From assembly GCA_903851195.1 (NCBI GenBank), contig CAINNJ010000004.1:248001-312000 (forward strand): a DNA stretch of 64,000 nucleotides. Direction: 5' to 3'. Below, one piece after another: positions 44,971 through 53,475 of the stretch; the first letter of the stretch is position 1, and every line of letters starts with the position of its first letter. The position numbers and the translations under genes were made by a program. The notes below the pieces were generated by a model, which was given only the letters and a program-made list of their open reading frames with translations, had not been told where the DNA came from and made no database searches. This stretch comes from an uncultured Acidobacteriia bacterium. Its GTDB lineage: Bacteria > Acidobacteriota > Terriglobia > Bryobacterales > Bryobacteraceae.

Positions 44971-47357
44971 AGCGCGTGACGCGGCGGCAGTTCATCGGCA
45001 CGACCGCGGCTGCCGGTGCCATGGCTCTGGCGGACACGAGCGCTCCGGCCGAGACTATGCTCTGGTTCCGCAAGCCGGCCGAGCAGTGGACGGAAGCGTT
45101 GCCAGTCGGAAATGGCCGGTTGGGCGCGATGGTGTTCGGCGGCGTACAGCGCGAACGGCTGCAGCTGAATCACGATTCGTTGTGGTCGGGGCGGCCGAAG
45201 CCGTGGAACAATCCGGACGCGAAGAATCACCTGGCGGAGATCCGGCGGCTGGTGATGGAGGAGGAGGATTACCCGGCGGCCGATGCGCTTTGTATGAAGA
45301 TGCAGGGGCCTTATAACGAGGCCTATGAGCCGCTGGGGAACCTGGTGATCGAGTTCGCGGAGGCGGGCGGCGCGGCCACGGATTACCGGCGTGAACTGGA
45401 TCTGGACAGCGGCATCGCGCGTGTGACGTCTGGTTCGCATTCGCGCGAGGTGTTCTCGTCGGCGCCGGAGCAGGCTTTGGTGGTGCGGCTGACTGGTGGG
45501 GATTTTGTGCTGTCGCTCGACAGCCTGCTGCAGGCGAAGACGGAGGCTTCGCCGGATGGCACGCTCAGGCTGACGGGCAAAGCTCCGGCGCACAGTGAGC
45601 CGAACTATGTGCGGTCCGAGAAGCCGATCACGTATGACGAGACCGAAGGCGTCGGCATGCGCTTCGAGGCGCGCGTGCAGGTGGTGGCCGAGGGCGGGCG
45701 CGTCAGTGTGGAGGGAGATAAGCTGCGCGTGACCGGCGCGCGGGCAGCCACCATCTTGCTGGTAGCCGCGACGGGCTATCGGGGCTTCGACAAAGATCCG
45801 GATCTGCCCGCAGCGGCAATTGCCGAGACGTGCCGGAAGCAACTGCAGGCCGCCGTGAAACTGCCGTGGGCGCAGTTGCGGGCGCGGCATGTGGCGGACC
45901 ATCGGAAGCTGTTCCGGCGAACGGCGCTGCGTCTGAGCGCGCCCGCTTCGGCCCTGCCGACGGACGAACGGCTGAAAGCGTTTCCCGGCAAGGCGGACGA
46001 AGGGTTGCTGGCGCTGTACTTTCATTACGGCCGCTATCTGCTGATCGCGAGTTCGCGCCCGGGCACGCAGCCGGCGAATCTGCAGGGCATCTGGAGCGAT
46101 CAGCTGCGTCCGCCATGGAGTTCGAACTGGACCATCAACATCAACACCCAGATGAACTACTGGGCGGCGGAAACCTGCAACCTGAGCGAGTGTCACGGGC
46201 CGTTGTTCGACATGGTGGAGGGTCTGGCGCGGAACGGCCGCGAGACCGCGCGCATCAACTACGGCGCGCGGGGCTGGGTATCACATCACAACGCGGACGT
46301 GTGGCGGCAATCGGCGCCGGTGGGGAGTTTCGGTGGCGGGTCCCCGACGTGGGCCAACTGGCAGATGAGCGGTCCGTGGCTCTGCGCGCACTTCTGGGAA
46401 CATTACCAGTTCAACGGCGATCAGGCATTCCTGAAGCAGCGGGCGTGGCCGGTGATGAAGGGATCGTCGGAGTTCTGTCTCGACTGGCTAATCGAAGATA
46501 AGGATGGCCGGCTGACGACGTGCCCGTCGTTCTCCACGGAGAATTCGTTTCTGACGCCGCAGGGCAAGCGCGCGGAGACGAGCGCGGGCTGCACCATGGA
46601 CATGGCTCTCATGAGGGAACTCTTCGCGAACTGCATCGAAGCGAGCAAAGTGCTGGGCATCGAGCCGGAATTTCGCGCTCGGCTCGCGAAGGCGCGGGCG
46701 CGGCTGCTTCCGTATCAGGCGGGTAAGCACGGGCAGTTGCAGGAGTGGTCGAAGGACTTCGGGGAATCCGAGCCCGGGCAGCGGCACATGTCGCATCTGT
46801 ACCCGCTGTATCCGGGTGCGGAGATCACGCCGCGCGGCACGCCGGAACTGGCCAGAGCGGCGCGGGTGTCGCTCGAACGGCGGCTGGCAGCGGGCGGCGC
46901 GTATACGGGCTGGAGCCGCGCGTGGGCTATCGGTTTTTGGGCAAGGCTTGGGGATGGCGGGAAGGCGCACGAGTCCCTGGTGGCCCTGATGCAGCACAGC
47001 ACGGGTCCCAATCTGTTCGATACGCATCCGGCGGGCAACACCTCGATTTTCCAGATCGACGGGAACTTCGGCGCGACCGCGGCCATGGCGGAGATGCTGC
47101 TGCAAAGCCATGCGGGCGAGGTGCACTTTCTGCCGGCCCTGCCCGCGGCGTGGGCGGGCGGCAGCGTATCGGGGCTGCGCGCGCGGGGCGGTGTCACCGT
47201 GGATCTGGTGTGGGAGAACGGGCGGGCGAAGGAAGCAACGCTGCGGGCAACGTCGGCTACGGAGGTGCAGTTGCGGGCGCCGGATGGCCAGAAAATTGAA
47301 GGAACTTCGAAGGTAAAGCTGCGGAGCGGAGAGACGCGAAAGATTCGCTTCGCTTAA
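44967..47357 (+). CDS. GH95-family alpha-L-fucosidase/galactosidase, exported
   Basis: This 796-residue protein has a twin-arginine signal ([20 protein letters not shown]). The N-terminal beta domain begins [19 protein letters not shown]. The (alpha/alpha)6 catalytic core has [38 protein letters not shown] and [18 protein letters not shown]. This is the GH95 pattern; the family inverts alpha-1,2-L-fucosides or L-galactosides. It is coupled to the ThuA-DUF1080 gene by ATGA. Its TAA overlaps the stop of the convergent nadD gene within TTAA. Confidence 0.92.
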   Translation: MKRVTRRQFIGTTAAAGAMALADTSAPAETMLWFRKPAEQWTEALPVGNGRLGAMVFGGVQRERLQLNHDSLWSGRPKPWNNPDAKNHLAEIRRLVMEEEDYPAADALCMKMQGPYNEAYEPLGNLVIEFAEAGGAATDYRRELDLDSGIARVTSGSHSREVFSSAPEQALVVRLTGGDFVLSLDSLLQAKTEASPDGTLRLTGKAPAHSEPNYVRSEKPITYDETEGVGMRFEARVQVVAEGGRVSVEGDKLRVTGARAATILLVAATGYRGFDKDPDLPAAAIAETCRKQLQAAVKLPWAQLRARHVADHRKLFRRTALRLSAPASALPTDERLKAFPGKADEGLLALYFHYGRYLLIASSRPGTQPANLQGIWSDQLRPPWSSNWTININTQMNYWAAETCNLSECHGPLFDMVEGLARNGRETARINYGARGWVSHHNADVWRQSAPVGSFGGGSPTWANWQMSGPWLCAHFWEHYQFNGDQAFLKQRAWPVMKGSSEFCLDWLIEDKDGRLTTCPSFSTENSFLTPQGKRAETSAGCTMDMALMRELFANCIEASKVLGIEPEFRARLAKARARLLPYQAGKHGQLQEWSKDFGESEPGQRHMSHLYPLYPGAEITPRGTPELARAARVSLERRLAAGGAYTGWSRAWAIGFWARLGDGGKAHESLVALMQHSTGPNLFDTHPAGNTSIFQIDGNFGATAAMAEMLLQSHAGEVHFLPALPAAWAGGSVSGLRARGGVTVDLVWENGRAKEATLRATSATEVQLRAPDGQKIEGTSKVKLRSGETRKIRFA

Positions 47358-47926
47358 GCGTAGAGCGCGTGTTCGTGAATGTAGCGCTGAACAGCCGGGG
47401 GCACGGGCACGTCGCGATCGCCCTCCGCGAGGCGCTGCCGGATCTCCGAGGACGAGACCGGAATCTGCAGTCCGCCCAGTTCGTGCACGGTAGCCTGCGG
47501 GGGAATCTGATAGACCGCGCCGGGTCTCGTCACCACGATAAATTCGACGAGGCTGACGACATCCTGCCAGCGATGCCACGTCGTTATTTCAGCGAACGCA
47601 TCGGCGCCGATGAGAAAGCTGAGTTCCATGATGCCGCTGGCCCGTACCTTCTCAATGGTGTCGATGGAGTAGCTGGGACGGGCTTCGGAGGTTTGTTCGA
47701 TGCGGGATACTTCGAAGCCGGGTTCGCCAGCGCAGGACAGTTGCAGCATGCGGACGCGGTCCTCATACGAAGCCTGGGCGCCATGACTCTTATGCGGGGG
47801 ATTGGCGGCGGGAACGAATAAAACACACCGGAGACCGAAGCGGCCTTTGGCGGCGCGCGCGATCTCCAGATGAGCATTATGAACGGGATCGAAAGTGCCG
47901 CCGAACAGCACGGTGCGGGAGTTCAT
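47354..47926 (-). CDS. nadD: Nicotinate-nucleotide adenylyltransferase
   Basis: This 190-residue nucleotidyltransferase has [17 protein letters not shown] (HxGH-type site), an inner [13 protein letters not shown] loop and the ISxSEIR signature ([13 protein letters not shown]). It adenylates nicotinate mononucleotide in NAD synthesis. ATG 47926 lacks a visible ribosome binding site. The stop shares TTAA with the convergent GH95 gene, leaving no room for a terminator between them. Confidence 0.92.
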   Translation of the reverse strand: MNSRTVLFGGTFDPVHNAHLEIARAAKGRFGLRCVLFVPAANPPHKSHGAQASYEDRVRMLQLSCAGEPGFEVSRIEQTSEARPSYSIDTIEKVRASGIMELSFLIGADAFAEITTWHRWQDVVSLVEFIVVTRPGAVYQIPPQATVHELGGLQIPVSSSEIRQRLAEGDRDVPVPPAVQRYIHEHALYA

Positions 47927-47964
47927 AGGGGTTCGGCGGCGGCGTTCGGCGGCGGGCTTTGCGG

Positions 47965-48453
47965 CTAGCTCCGCTCGATCTTCACGGAATTGATTTTGAC
48001 GTCTTTGTTCGGGCGGTCCTGACTGTTGCGGGGCACGGTGGAGATCTTCTTCACCACGTCGTAGCCTTCGGTCACTTCTCCGAAGACGGCGTGGCGGTTG
48101 TCGAGGAATGAGGTCTCGGCAACGGTGATGAAGAACTGGCTGCCATTGGTGTTCGGGCCCGCGTTCGCCATGGAGAGCATGCCGGGTTTGGAGTGCTTCA
48201 GGTCGGGATGGAACTCGTCCTTGAAGTTGTAGCCGGGGCCGCCGCGGCCGGTGCCCTGCGGGCAGCCGCCCTGAATCATGAAGCCCGGAATCACGCGATG
48301 GAAGATGATGCCGTCGTAAAAGGGCTTGCCGGTCTTCTTGCCTTCCGCAAGGTCTGTAAAGTTCTGCACGGTGTTGGGCGCTTTGTCCGCGAAAAGCTTT
48401 ATCTTGAAGCTTCCCTCACTGGTGTCGAACAACGCGTAGGTTTCGTTAGCCAT
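47965..48453 (-). CDS. Cytoplasmic cyclophilin peptidyl-prolyl isomerase
   Basis: This 162-residue single-domain cyclophilin has [19 protein letters not shown] with the catalytic Arg, then [23 protein letters not shown] with the conserved Gln, Phe and His positions. It has no signal peptide, so it is cytoplasmic, unlike the tandem cyclophilin at 1817-2890. The start ATG 48453 has TAGAAT six bases upstream on the minus strand and no ribosome binding site. Confidence 0.93.
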   Translation of the reverse strand: MANETYALFDTSEGSFKIKLFADKAPNTVQNFTDLAEGKKTGKPFYDGIIFHRVIPGFMIQGGCPQGTGRGGPGYNFKDEFHPDLKHSKPGMLSMANAGPNTNGSQFFITVAETSFLDNRHAVFGEVTEGYDVVKKISTVPRNSQDRPNKDVKINSVKIERS

Positions 48454-48459
48454 AAGTCG

Positions 48460-48465
48460 ATTCTA
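48460..48465 (-). promoter_or_regulatory. -10 box of the cyclophilin gene, leaderless spacing
   Basis: TAGAAT on the minus strand (5/6 to consensus) is followed by exactly six bases and ATG 48453. The identical box and spacing occur at polX (51654-51649). Confidence 0.5.
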
Positions 48466-48471
48466 GCGACT

Positions 48472-48915
48472 TCACATCTGCGAACACTGTTCGCGGGCCG
48501 CGCGGGAGGCGAGTTCATCGGCGCGGTTGTTGTCTTCGTTCGAGGCGTGGCCTTTGGTCCACACCCACTGGGCCGCGTGCCGCGCGACCTGTTCATCCAG
48601 CTCTTCCCAGAGATCGCGATTGATCACGGGCTTCTTCTGCGCGGTCATCCAGTTGCGTTTTTTCCAGTTGGGGACCCACAGCGTAATGCCCTTCAGCACG
48701 TATTCAGAATCCGTCACCACTTCCACTTCGCAACGTTCCTTGAGCATGCGGAGCCCTTCAATAGCGGCCCGCAGCTCCATGCGGTTGTTCGTGGTGTGCG
48801 GCTCGCAGCCGAAAATTTCCTTCTTATGCGGACCGAAGCGAAGGATGGATGCCCAGCCGCCTTTGCCTGGATTGCCCAGGCATGCGCCATCTGTTATGAG
48901 TTGTACTTTCTTCAC
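48472..48915 (-). CDS. rnhA: Ribonuclease HI
   Basis: This 147-residue enzyme has all four catalytic acids: Asp in LITDGACLGNPGKGG, Glu in NNRMELRAAIEGL, Asp in VVTDSEYV and Asp in NNRADELASRAA. The basic patch WVPNWKKRNW matches the handle region. It removes RNA from RNA-DNA hybrids. GTG 48915 gives the standard family N-terminus (VKKVQLITDG); reading from 48954 would add an unusual Arg/Lys-rich stretch. Confidence 0.93.
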   Translation of the reverse strand: MKKVQLITDGACLGNPGKGGWASILRFGPHKKEIFGCEPHTTNNRMELRAAIEGLRMLKERCEVEVVTDSEYVLKGITLWVPNWKKRNWMTAQKKPVINRDLWEELDEQVARHAAQWVWTKGHASNEDNNRADELASRAAREQCSQM

Positions 48916-49053
48916 CAGATTCTTCTTGTACCACCTGCGTGCGTGGCTCCGCACGGCGTGCCATGAGAGGGCCGCGCGGCAGGGAGCCGGGAGCTATAAA
49001 CACACTCTGAAACATTTTTCAACTTTTTGATTTATCTTCTTTGCGTTTCGTTT

Positions 49054-49059
49054 CATAAT
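49054..49059 (+). promoter_or_regulatory. -10 of the histone-like gene
   Basis: CATAAT in an unusually AT-rich stretch precedes the small basic protein gene. TTTATC at 49031-49036 is a weak -35 with 17-bp spacing. A start near 49066 leaves a leader containing GGGAGA before ATG 49084. Confidence 0.4.
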
Positions 49060-49083
49060 GAAGGACAGGGAGAATCACCAACA

Positions 49084-49308
49084 ATGGCTACAAAAAAAGC
49101 AACGAAGAAAGCAGCCCCGAAAAAGGCTGCCGTGAAGAAGGCTGCAGCACCGAAGAAGGCCGCCGTGAAGGCGCCCGCCAAGGCCGCTGCAACCAAGTCC
49201 GCTGCAACCAAAGCCGCTGCAACGAAAGCTGCTCCGAAGAAGGCCGCTGCCAAGAAGGCCGCTCCGAAGAAAGCCGCTGCCAAAAAAGCCGCTCCGAAGA
49301 AGGCGTAG
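49084..49308 (+). CDS. Histone H1-like Lys/Ala-rich protein
   Basis: This 74-residue protein is almost only Lys, Ala, Pro, Thr and Val, in imperfect repeats of AAPKKAA and AATKAA. It resembles the C-terminal tail of histone H1 and bacterial Hc1/AlgP-like nucleoid proteins, and would bind DNA or RNA by charge. ATG 49084 follows AGGGAGA at ~10 bases. A strong terminator closes it, so it is a monocistronic unit. Repeat number may vary between strains because of the tandem codons. Confidence 0.8.
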   Translation: MATKKATKKAAPKKAAVKKAAAPKKAAVKAPAKAAATKSAATKAAATKAAPKKAAAKKAAPKKAAAKKAAPKKA

Positions 49309-49324
49309 TTCGCCTTTGGGCGCG

Positions 49325-49354
49325 GGGGCCAGCCTCACGGCTGGCCCCTTTTTT
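49325..49354 (+). terminator. Rho-independent terminator of the histone-like gene
   Basis: A perfect 10-bp GC-rich stem (49325-49334 with 49339-49348), a TCAC loop and six T residues (49349-49354) lie 17 bases after the stop codon. It is the best intrinsic terminator in the window. Confidence 0.9.
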
Positions 49355-49369
49355 ATTGGTGTTTGACGA

Positions 49370-49900
49370 CTACAGCTTCGCCCAGTAGAGGTAACCGATG
49401 AGTGTCTTCGAATCGATGATCTTGTTGGTCTTAATCATCTCCGTCAGTTCCTTTTTGGTAAACCACTTCGACTCGATGCGCTCATCTTCCATGGGCTGCG
49501 CTTCGCCTTCGGTGAGGTCCTTCGCAAGATAGACAGTCATCTTCTCCTGCACGAAACCAGGGCTCGGGAAGTACTCGACCAGCTTCTTCCACTTCTTCGC
49601 GCGATAGCCGGTCTCTTCAATCAGTTCGCGTTTCGCGGTCTGCGCCGCGGTTTCGCCCTCGTCGATCTTGCCTGCGGGCAACTCCCACATATAACGATCG
49701 GCGGGCATCCTGTACTGCTTCACAAGCAGCACGCGGTTCTTCTTGTCCACGGCCATCATGACGGCGGAACCCCGGTGGCGCACAATGCTGCGCTTCATGT
49801 CGAAACCCTTGTTATCGGTGGCTTCGTCTTCGGTGACGCGGAACACGGGACAACTATAGACTTCTTTCGAAGCCGTGTGCTGAATCGGGTTACTCTTCAT
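49370..49900 (-). CDS. Nudix hydrolase (ADP-ribose pyrophosphatase type)
   Basis: This 176-residue protein has the Nudix box in GKIDEGETAAQTAKRELIEE. VKQYRMPADRYMWELPAGKI before it is typical of ADP-sugar pyrophosphatases. It would cleave ADP-ribose or related nucleotides. ATG 49900 overlaps the polX stop (ATGA, 49897-49900), so it is made with a repair polymerase. Confidence 0.9.
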   Translation of the reverse strand: MKSNPIQHTASKEVYSCPVFRVTEDEATDNKGFDMKRSIVRHRGSAVMMAVDKKNRVLLVKQYRMPADRYMWELPAGKIDEGETAAQTAKRELIEETGYRAKKWKKLVEYFPSPGFVQEKMTVYLAKDLTEGEAQPMEDERIESKWFTKKELTEMIKTNKIIDSKTLIGYLYWAKL

Positions 49901-51642
49901 AGTCCGTTCGTCCTTGAGTTGCGGAGAGCCTGCGCGAACTGCTCCGCGGGGAGCGTATTCATCACGTCCGCCGCCCGCAAACCGCCGCGGCGCGCGGTCG
50001 CGATGCCGTAGCGCATGTTCAGCAGGTGCTTCGGGTGGTGCGCATCGGTTGACACGATGAACTTCGCGCCCTTCGCTTTCGCCATGCGAATGTGGCTGGC
50101 GCTCAGGTCCAGGCGTTCGGGGCTGGCATTGGTTTCCAGCCAGACACCGCGGCGCACGGCTTCCGTGATGACGCGGTCGAAATCGAAAGTAAAGGGATCG
50201 CGATGCAGCAGCAGACGCCCGGTGGGATGGCCAAGAGCCCTTAACGACGTGCACTCCAGAGCCTTGAGCAGCCGGTCCGTCATGGCCTCCGGCTCCTGAT
50301 TCATGTGACTATGGACACTGCCGATCACGATATCGAGTTCGGCGAGCGCATCCCAGGAGATGTCCATATCGCCGTCCTTCATGATGTCGCATTCCAGGCC
50401 GGAAAAGATGCGGATGCCCAGATCGCCGGTCTCATTGATCTTCCGGACGGTCTGCGCGAACTCGACGACGCGCTTCTCATCAAGGCCGAAAGCCATCGCA
50501 ATCGCCTTGGAATGGTCCGTGATGGCGATGTACTCGTAGCCCTGCTGCCGGGCGGCTTCTGCCATCTCTTCGAGCGTGGCGCGGCCGTCCGTCGCGGTGG
50601 TGTGCATGTGGAGATCGCCGCGGATGGCGGTCTGTTCAATCAGTTCGGGAAGCGCGTGCGCGGCCGCGAGTTCAATCTCATCCCGGCTCTCGCGCAACTC
50701 CGGCGGAATCCAGTCGAGACCCAGCGCCTGGTAGATTCCCGCTTCGGTGTCGCCGGCCACGCGGGTCTCGTCGTCCGCGCGAAACAGGCCATACTCGCTG
50801 AGTTTGAAGCCCATGCGGATGGCACGCTGCCGCAGGGCGACGTTGTGTTCCTTGCTGCCGGTGAAGTACTGCATGGCGGCGCCGAAGCTGTCGTGATCGA
50901 GCGCGCGCACGTCCACCTGCAGCCCTTCGCGACCGAACTTCACGCTGGTCTTGTTGGCCCCGCGGCCCAGGACCTCGTGCACCTTCGGGTGCGTCGCGAC
51001 ACGCTCCAGCGCGGCCACGGCATTGGGACCGGTGACTAAGATATCGAGATCGCCGATGGTTTCTTTGCCCCGGCGCAGGCTGCCGGCGGGGGTGATGGCT
51101 TCGATGCCTTCCAGGTCGCTCAGGTACTCGGTGAGTTCCCGCGCCGTGTTGTCGGCGAAGCTCAGCAGGAAGCGGCCGGTGCGCTCCCTGTGTTGCTGAA
51201 TACTGCGGAGCACCTTCTCTTCGAGCTTCGCGCCCATGCGGGGCAGCGTGCGGAGTTTCTGATCCTTACACAGCTGTTCGAGTTCGTCGAGCGTGGTGAT
51301 TTTAAAGTGCTCGAACAGAAGGGCGATGCTTTTGGGGCCGAGCCCCTGGATCTTCAGAAACTCCAGCGCGGCCACGGGGAACCGCTGCAGCAGCGTGTCG
51401 CGCATCTCGCAACTGGCGCGCTCCGCGATCTCCTTCAGCACGAACGCCAGGCCCTTGCCGATGCCGGGAACGTCGGTGATCTTCCGTTCGGGGTTCGACA
51501 GAATATCGGCTATGCGCTCGGGATAGCCTTCGATGGCCGCCGCGCCGTTGCGGTAGCTGCGGATCCGGAAGCCATCCTCACCGGCGATCTCCATGAGGTC
51601 GGCGGTCTCATACAGTACACGTGCGAAGTCTCTGTTCTCCAA
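49897..51642 (-). CDS. polX: DNA polymerase/3'-5' exonuclease PolX
   Basis: The protein has 581 residues. The N-terminal Pol beta-like region has HhH motifs ([24 protein letters not shown]), the metal pair in [17 protein letters not shown], and the third Asp in LQVDVRAL. The C-terminal PHP domain (~335-570) has [12 protein letters not shown] and [13 protein letters not shown]. PolX fills short gaps in base-excision repair. The start is TTG 51642, with TAGAAT exactly six bases upstream and no ribosome binding site. A nudix gene is coupled downstream. Confidence 0.93.
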   Translation of the reverse strand: MENRDFARVLYETADLMEIAGEDGFRIRSYRNGAAAIEGYPERIADILSNPERKITDVPGIGKGLAFVLKEIAERASCEMRDTLLQRFPVAALEFLKIQGLGPKSIALLFEHFKITTLDELEQLCKDQKLRTLPRMGAKLEEKVLRSIQQHRERTGRFLLSFADNTARELTEYLSDLEGIEAITPAGSLRRGKETIGDLDILVTGPNAVAALERVATHPKVHEVLGRGANKTSVKFGREGLQVDVRALDHDSFGAAMQYFTGSKEHNVALRQRAIRMGFKLSEYGLFRADDETRVAGDTEAGIYQALGLDWIPPELRESRDEIELAAAHALPELIEQTAIRGDLHMHTTATDGRATLEEMAEAARQQGYEYIAITDHSKAIAMAFGLDEKRVVEFAQTVRKINETGDLGIRIFSGLECDIMKDGDMDISWDALAELDIVIGSVHSHMNQEPEAMTDRLLKALECTSLRALGHPTGRLLLHRDPFTFDFDRVITEAVRRGVWLETNASPERLDLSASHIRMAKAKGAKFIVSTDAHHPKHLLNMRYGIATARRGGLRAADVMNTLPAEQFAQALRNSRTNGL

Positions 51643-51648
51643 GAGCCT

Positions 51649-51654
51649 ATTCTA
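51649..51654 (-). promoter_or_regulatory. -10 box of polX, leaderless spacing to a TTG
   Basis: TAGAAT (minus strand, 51654-51649), six bases, then TTG 51642. Leaderless initiation at TTG is unusual, but box and spacing are the same as at the cyclophilin gene. Confidence 0.45.
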
Positions 51655-51669
51655 AGGGAAGCAACGCCC

Positions 51670-51717
51670 GTCATGTTTTGAAGCGGTCATGTTTTGAAAC
51701 GGTCACTTCTTGAAGCG
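51670..51717. repeat. Three 16-bp tandem repeats across the 3' end of the AhpD-like gene
   Basis: Units 51670-51685, 51686-51701 and 51702-51717 are near-identical. The unit inside the gene encodes the last codons (RFKK) and the TGA; two more copies extend beyond the stop. The period is not a multiple of three. Confidence 0.85.
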
Positions 51718-52098
51718 GTCGTCGATCTCCACCTGATAGCCGCTGGCCAGCCGATTGGTCTCGTTGGCCATGCCCACCACCGCCATGAGTTCGGCGAACA
51801 TGGCGTCCGTCATGCCTGCCTTGCGCGCGCCCGCCGTGTGCGAAGCGATGCAATAGCCGCACTGGTTGGTGGCGCTCACCGCCACGTAAAGCAGTTCCTT
51901 GGTGAGAGGATCCAGCGCGCCCGGCGCCATGATCTGTTTGATGCTCTCCCACGTGCGGCGCAGCGTGGCGGGATCGTGCGCCAGCGCCTTCCAGAAATTG
52001 TTGATCCAGTCCGTCTTGCGCGTCGCTATGATGTCGTCGTAAACCGCCTTCACTTCGGGCGGCGCGTCGGCGTATTCGACCAGTCCCAGCGTTGCCAT
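51703..52098 (-). CDS. Carboxymuconolactone decarboxylase/AhpD-family protein
   Basis: This 131-residue helical protein has the AhpD CxxC-xxxH motif in CGYCIASHTAGARKAG, preceded by LTKELLYVAVSATNQ. The motif supports peroxidase or disulfide reductase activity; family members also include decarboxylases. It lies one base after the phosphoesterase gene, so they are co-transcribed. Its 3' end is part of a threefold 16-bp tandem repeat. Confidence 0.87.
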   Translation of the reverse strand: MATLGLVEYADAPPEVKAVYDDIIATRKTDWINNFWKALAHDPATLRRTWESIKQIMAPGALDPLTKELLYVAVSATNQCGYCIASHTAGARKAGMTDAMFAELMAVVGMANETNRLASGYQVEIDDRFKK

Positions 52099-52099
52099 C

Positions 52100-52729
52100 T
52101 CAGAGCACTCCCCATTCCTTTTGTTGATCCAGATCGAGCAGATACCCTTTGCGGCCCACGTTCATGGCCGACGTTTCGCCCAGTTTTTCCTGCGCGCCCG
52201 CCGCCTCATGGATATGGCCGCAGAAAAAATAACGCGGCTTCTCCCGCTGCAGAAACTCGCGGATGGCGCGGCTGCCGGCATGCTTCAGGTTGGTGATGCG
52301 GTCCAGCATGGTGCCGAAGGGCGGCGCGTGACAGATGGAAATCATGGGCTGCAGACCGTCGAAGGCGTGCAGTCGCTGTTCGAGTTCCGCTTCGCTGTAC
52401 TCGCCGGGCGTCGCGAAGGGCGTCGGATTCGAGTAGCCGAGTCCGGTGATATGAAAGCCGCCGGCTTCGAGATGGCCGCCATGAAAATCGTGAAGGCCGT
52501 ATTTCTTACACATGAAGGCGATCTGCTCGGCGGATTCGTGGTTACCGGGAATCACATAGACGCGGTCCGCGCGGCGCTTGAGGATGTCGCCCATGGCGTC
52601 GAGTTGCCGGCCCCAGTTGACCAGATCGCCCGCGCAGAAGTAATAGTCCGCCTCGATGGACATCAGTTGTTGCAATGCTCGCGCATCGCTGTGGATATCG
52701 GAGAATACCAGTACCTTCACAGCTTTCAT
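52100..52729 (-). CDS. Metallophosphoesterase
   Basis: This 209-residue calcineurin-type phosphoesterase has all metal motifs: FSDIHSD, AGDLVNWG, PGNHES, then ICHAPPFGT and FCGHIHEAAG. It should act on phosphodiesters or phosphomonoesters; the substrate is unknown. ATG 52729 is divergent from the DUF1175 gene with 33 bp between. The AhpD-like gene follows after one base. Confidence 0.9.
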   Translation of the reverse strand: MKAVKVLVFSDIHSDARALQQLMSIEADYYFCAGDLVNWGRQLDAMGDILKRRADRVYVIPGNHESAEQIAFMCKKYGLHDFHGGHLEAGGFHITGLGYSNPTPFATPGEYSEAELEQRLHAFDGLQPMISICHAPPFGTMLDRITNLKHAGSRAIREFLQREKPRYFFCGHIHEAAGAQEKLGETSAMNVGRKGYLLDLDQQKEWGVL

Positions 52730-52762
52730 CTTAAAGCTGGGTTCGGTTATTCTGAAACCGCC

Positions 52763-53368
52763 GTGAAGCGGATACGGGTCGCGATCGCTGTTATCGGACT
52801 TACTTTCGGGATCTCTGTCGCTCCCGCCAATCCGCTTCCCTGCCTTCCTTCAGCTGACCGAACGGCGTTCCGGCGCTGGTTCACCTTCCTCGCGGAATCG
52901 CGCTATTACGCGCGCAAACCGCTGCCGGAGGTAACGGACGGAGACTCCTTGATCCGGTGGGCCTTCCGGAACGCACTGGCTTCGCACGATTTCGCCTGGT
53001 CGAAGCGACTGGAGTTGCCGGTCTATCCGGTGATGCCTTCCATCCACAGGAACGCGGGCGCGCAGGAGATAGCCGTACTGTACCAGGGCACACCTATGCT
53101 GGTCTCGCGCGACCTGGCCGATGCCGAAGCCGGCGACCTGCTGCTCTACCGGAATGCGGAGTTGTCCGCGCATGTCATGGTGTACATCGGACGCAGCCAG
53201 GTCGCGCCCTCTCACGGAAACTGGGTGGTCTACATGGCATCGAACCGAATCCACAAGGTGACCGTGGACAAGCTTCGCGGGGATCCTTCGCCGGAGTGGC
53301 GTCCCGTCGCGGAAAACCCCGAATTTCTGGGCGTATGGAGGCTCGGTCTGCTGGTGAGCACGGAATAG
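52763..53368 (+). CDS. Exported DUF1175 protein (YfaT-like)
   Basis: This 201-residue protein has a signal sequence (RIRVAIAVIGLTFGISVAPA). The body shows the DUF1175 pattern: DRTAFRRWFTFLAESRYYAR, DCDSLIRWA-like segment, AGDLLLYRN and HVMVYIGRSQ, reminiscent of NlpC/P60-like folds. In enterobacteria the family sits next to alpha-2-macroglobulin-type genes; none is here. GTG 52763 has TATTCT nine bases before its upstream spacer and no ribosome binding site. Confidence 0.75.
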   Translation: MKRIRVAIAVIGLTFGISVAPANPLPCLPSADRTAFRRWFTFLAESRYYARKPLPEVTDGDSLIRWAFRNALASHDFAWSKRLELPVYPVMPSIHRNAGAQEIAVLYQGTPMLVSRDLADAEAGDLLLYRNAELSAHVMVYIGRSQVAPSHGNWVVYMASNRIHKVTVDKLRGDPSPEWRPVAENPEFLGVWRLGLLVSTE

Positions 53369-53475
53369 AAAACCAGGCGCCTGGCGGGCAAACCCGTACG
53401 AATGCGGCATGACATTCGGACGGTGTTTTCCGGGTCGCCGCTGCTGTGCCACCGGCTGCGATATCCTCACGTGAT

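Noticed and set aside
47931-47956. Two 13-bp GC-rich repeats between nadD and the cyclophilin gene
   Set aside because: Only two copies of a simple CGG-rich sequence; it does not include a stop codon, so I did not add it to the gene-end repeat pattern.
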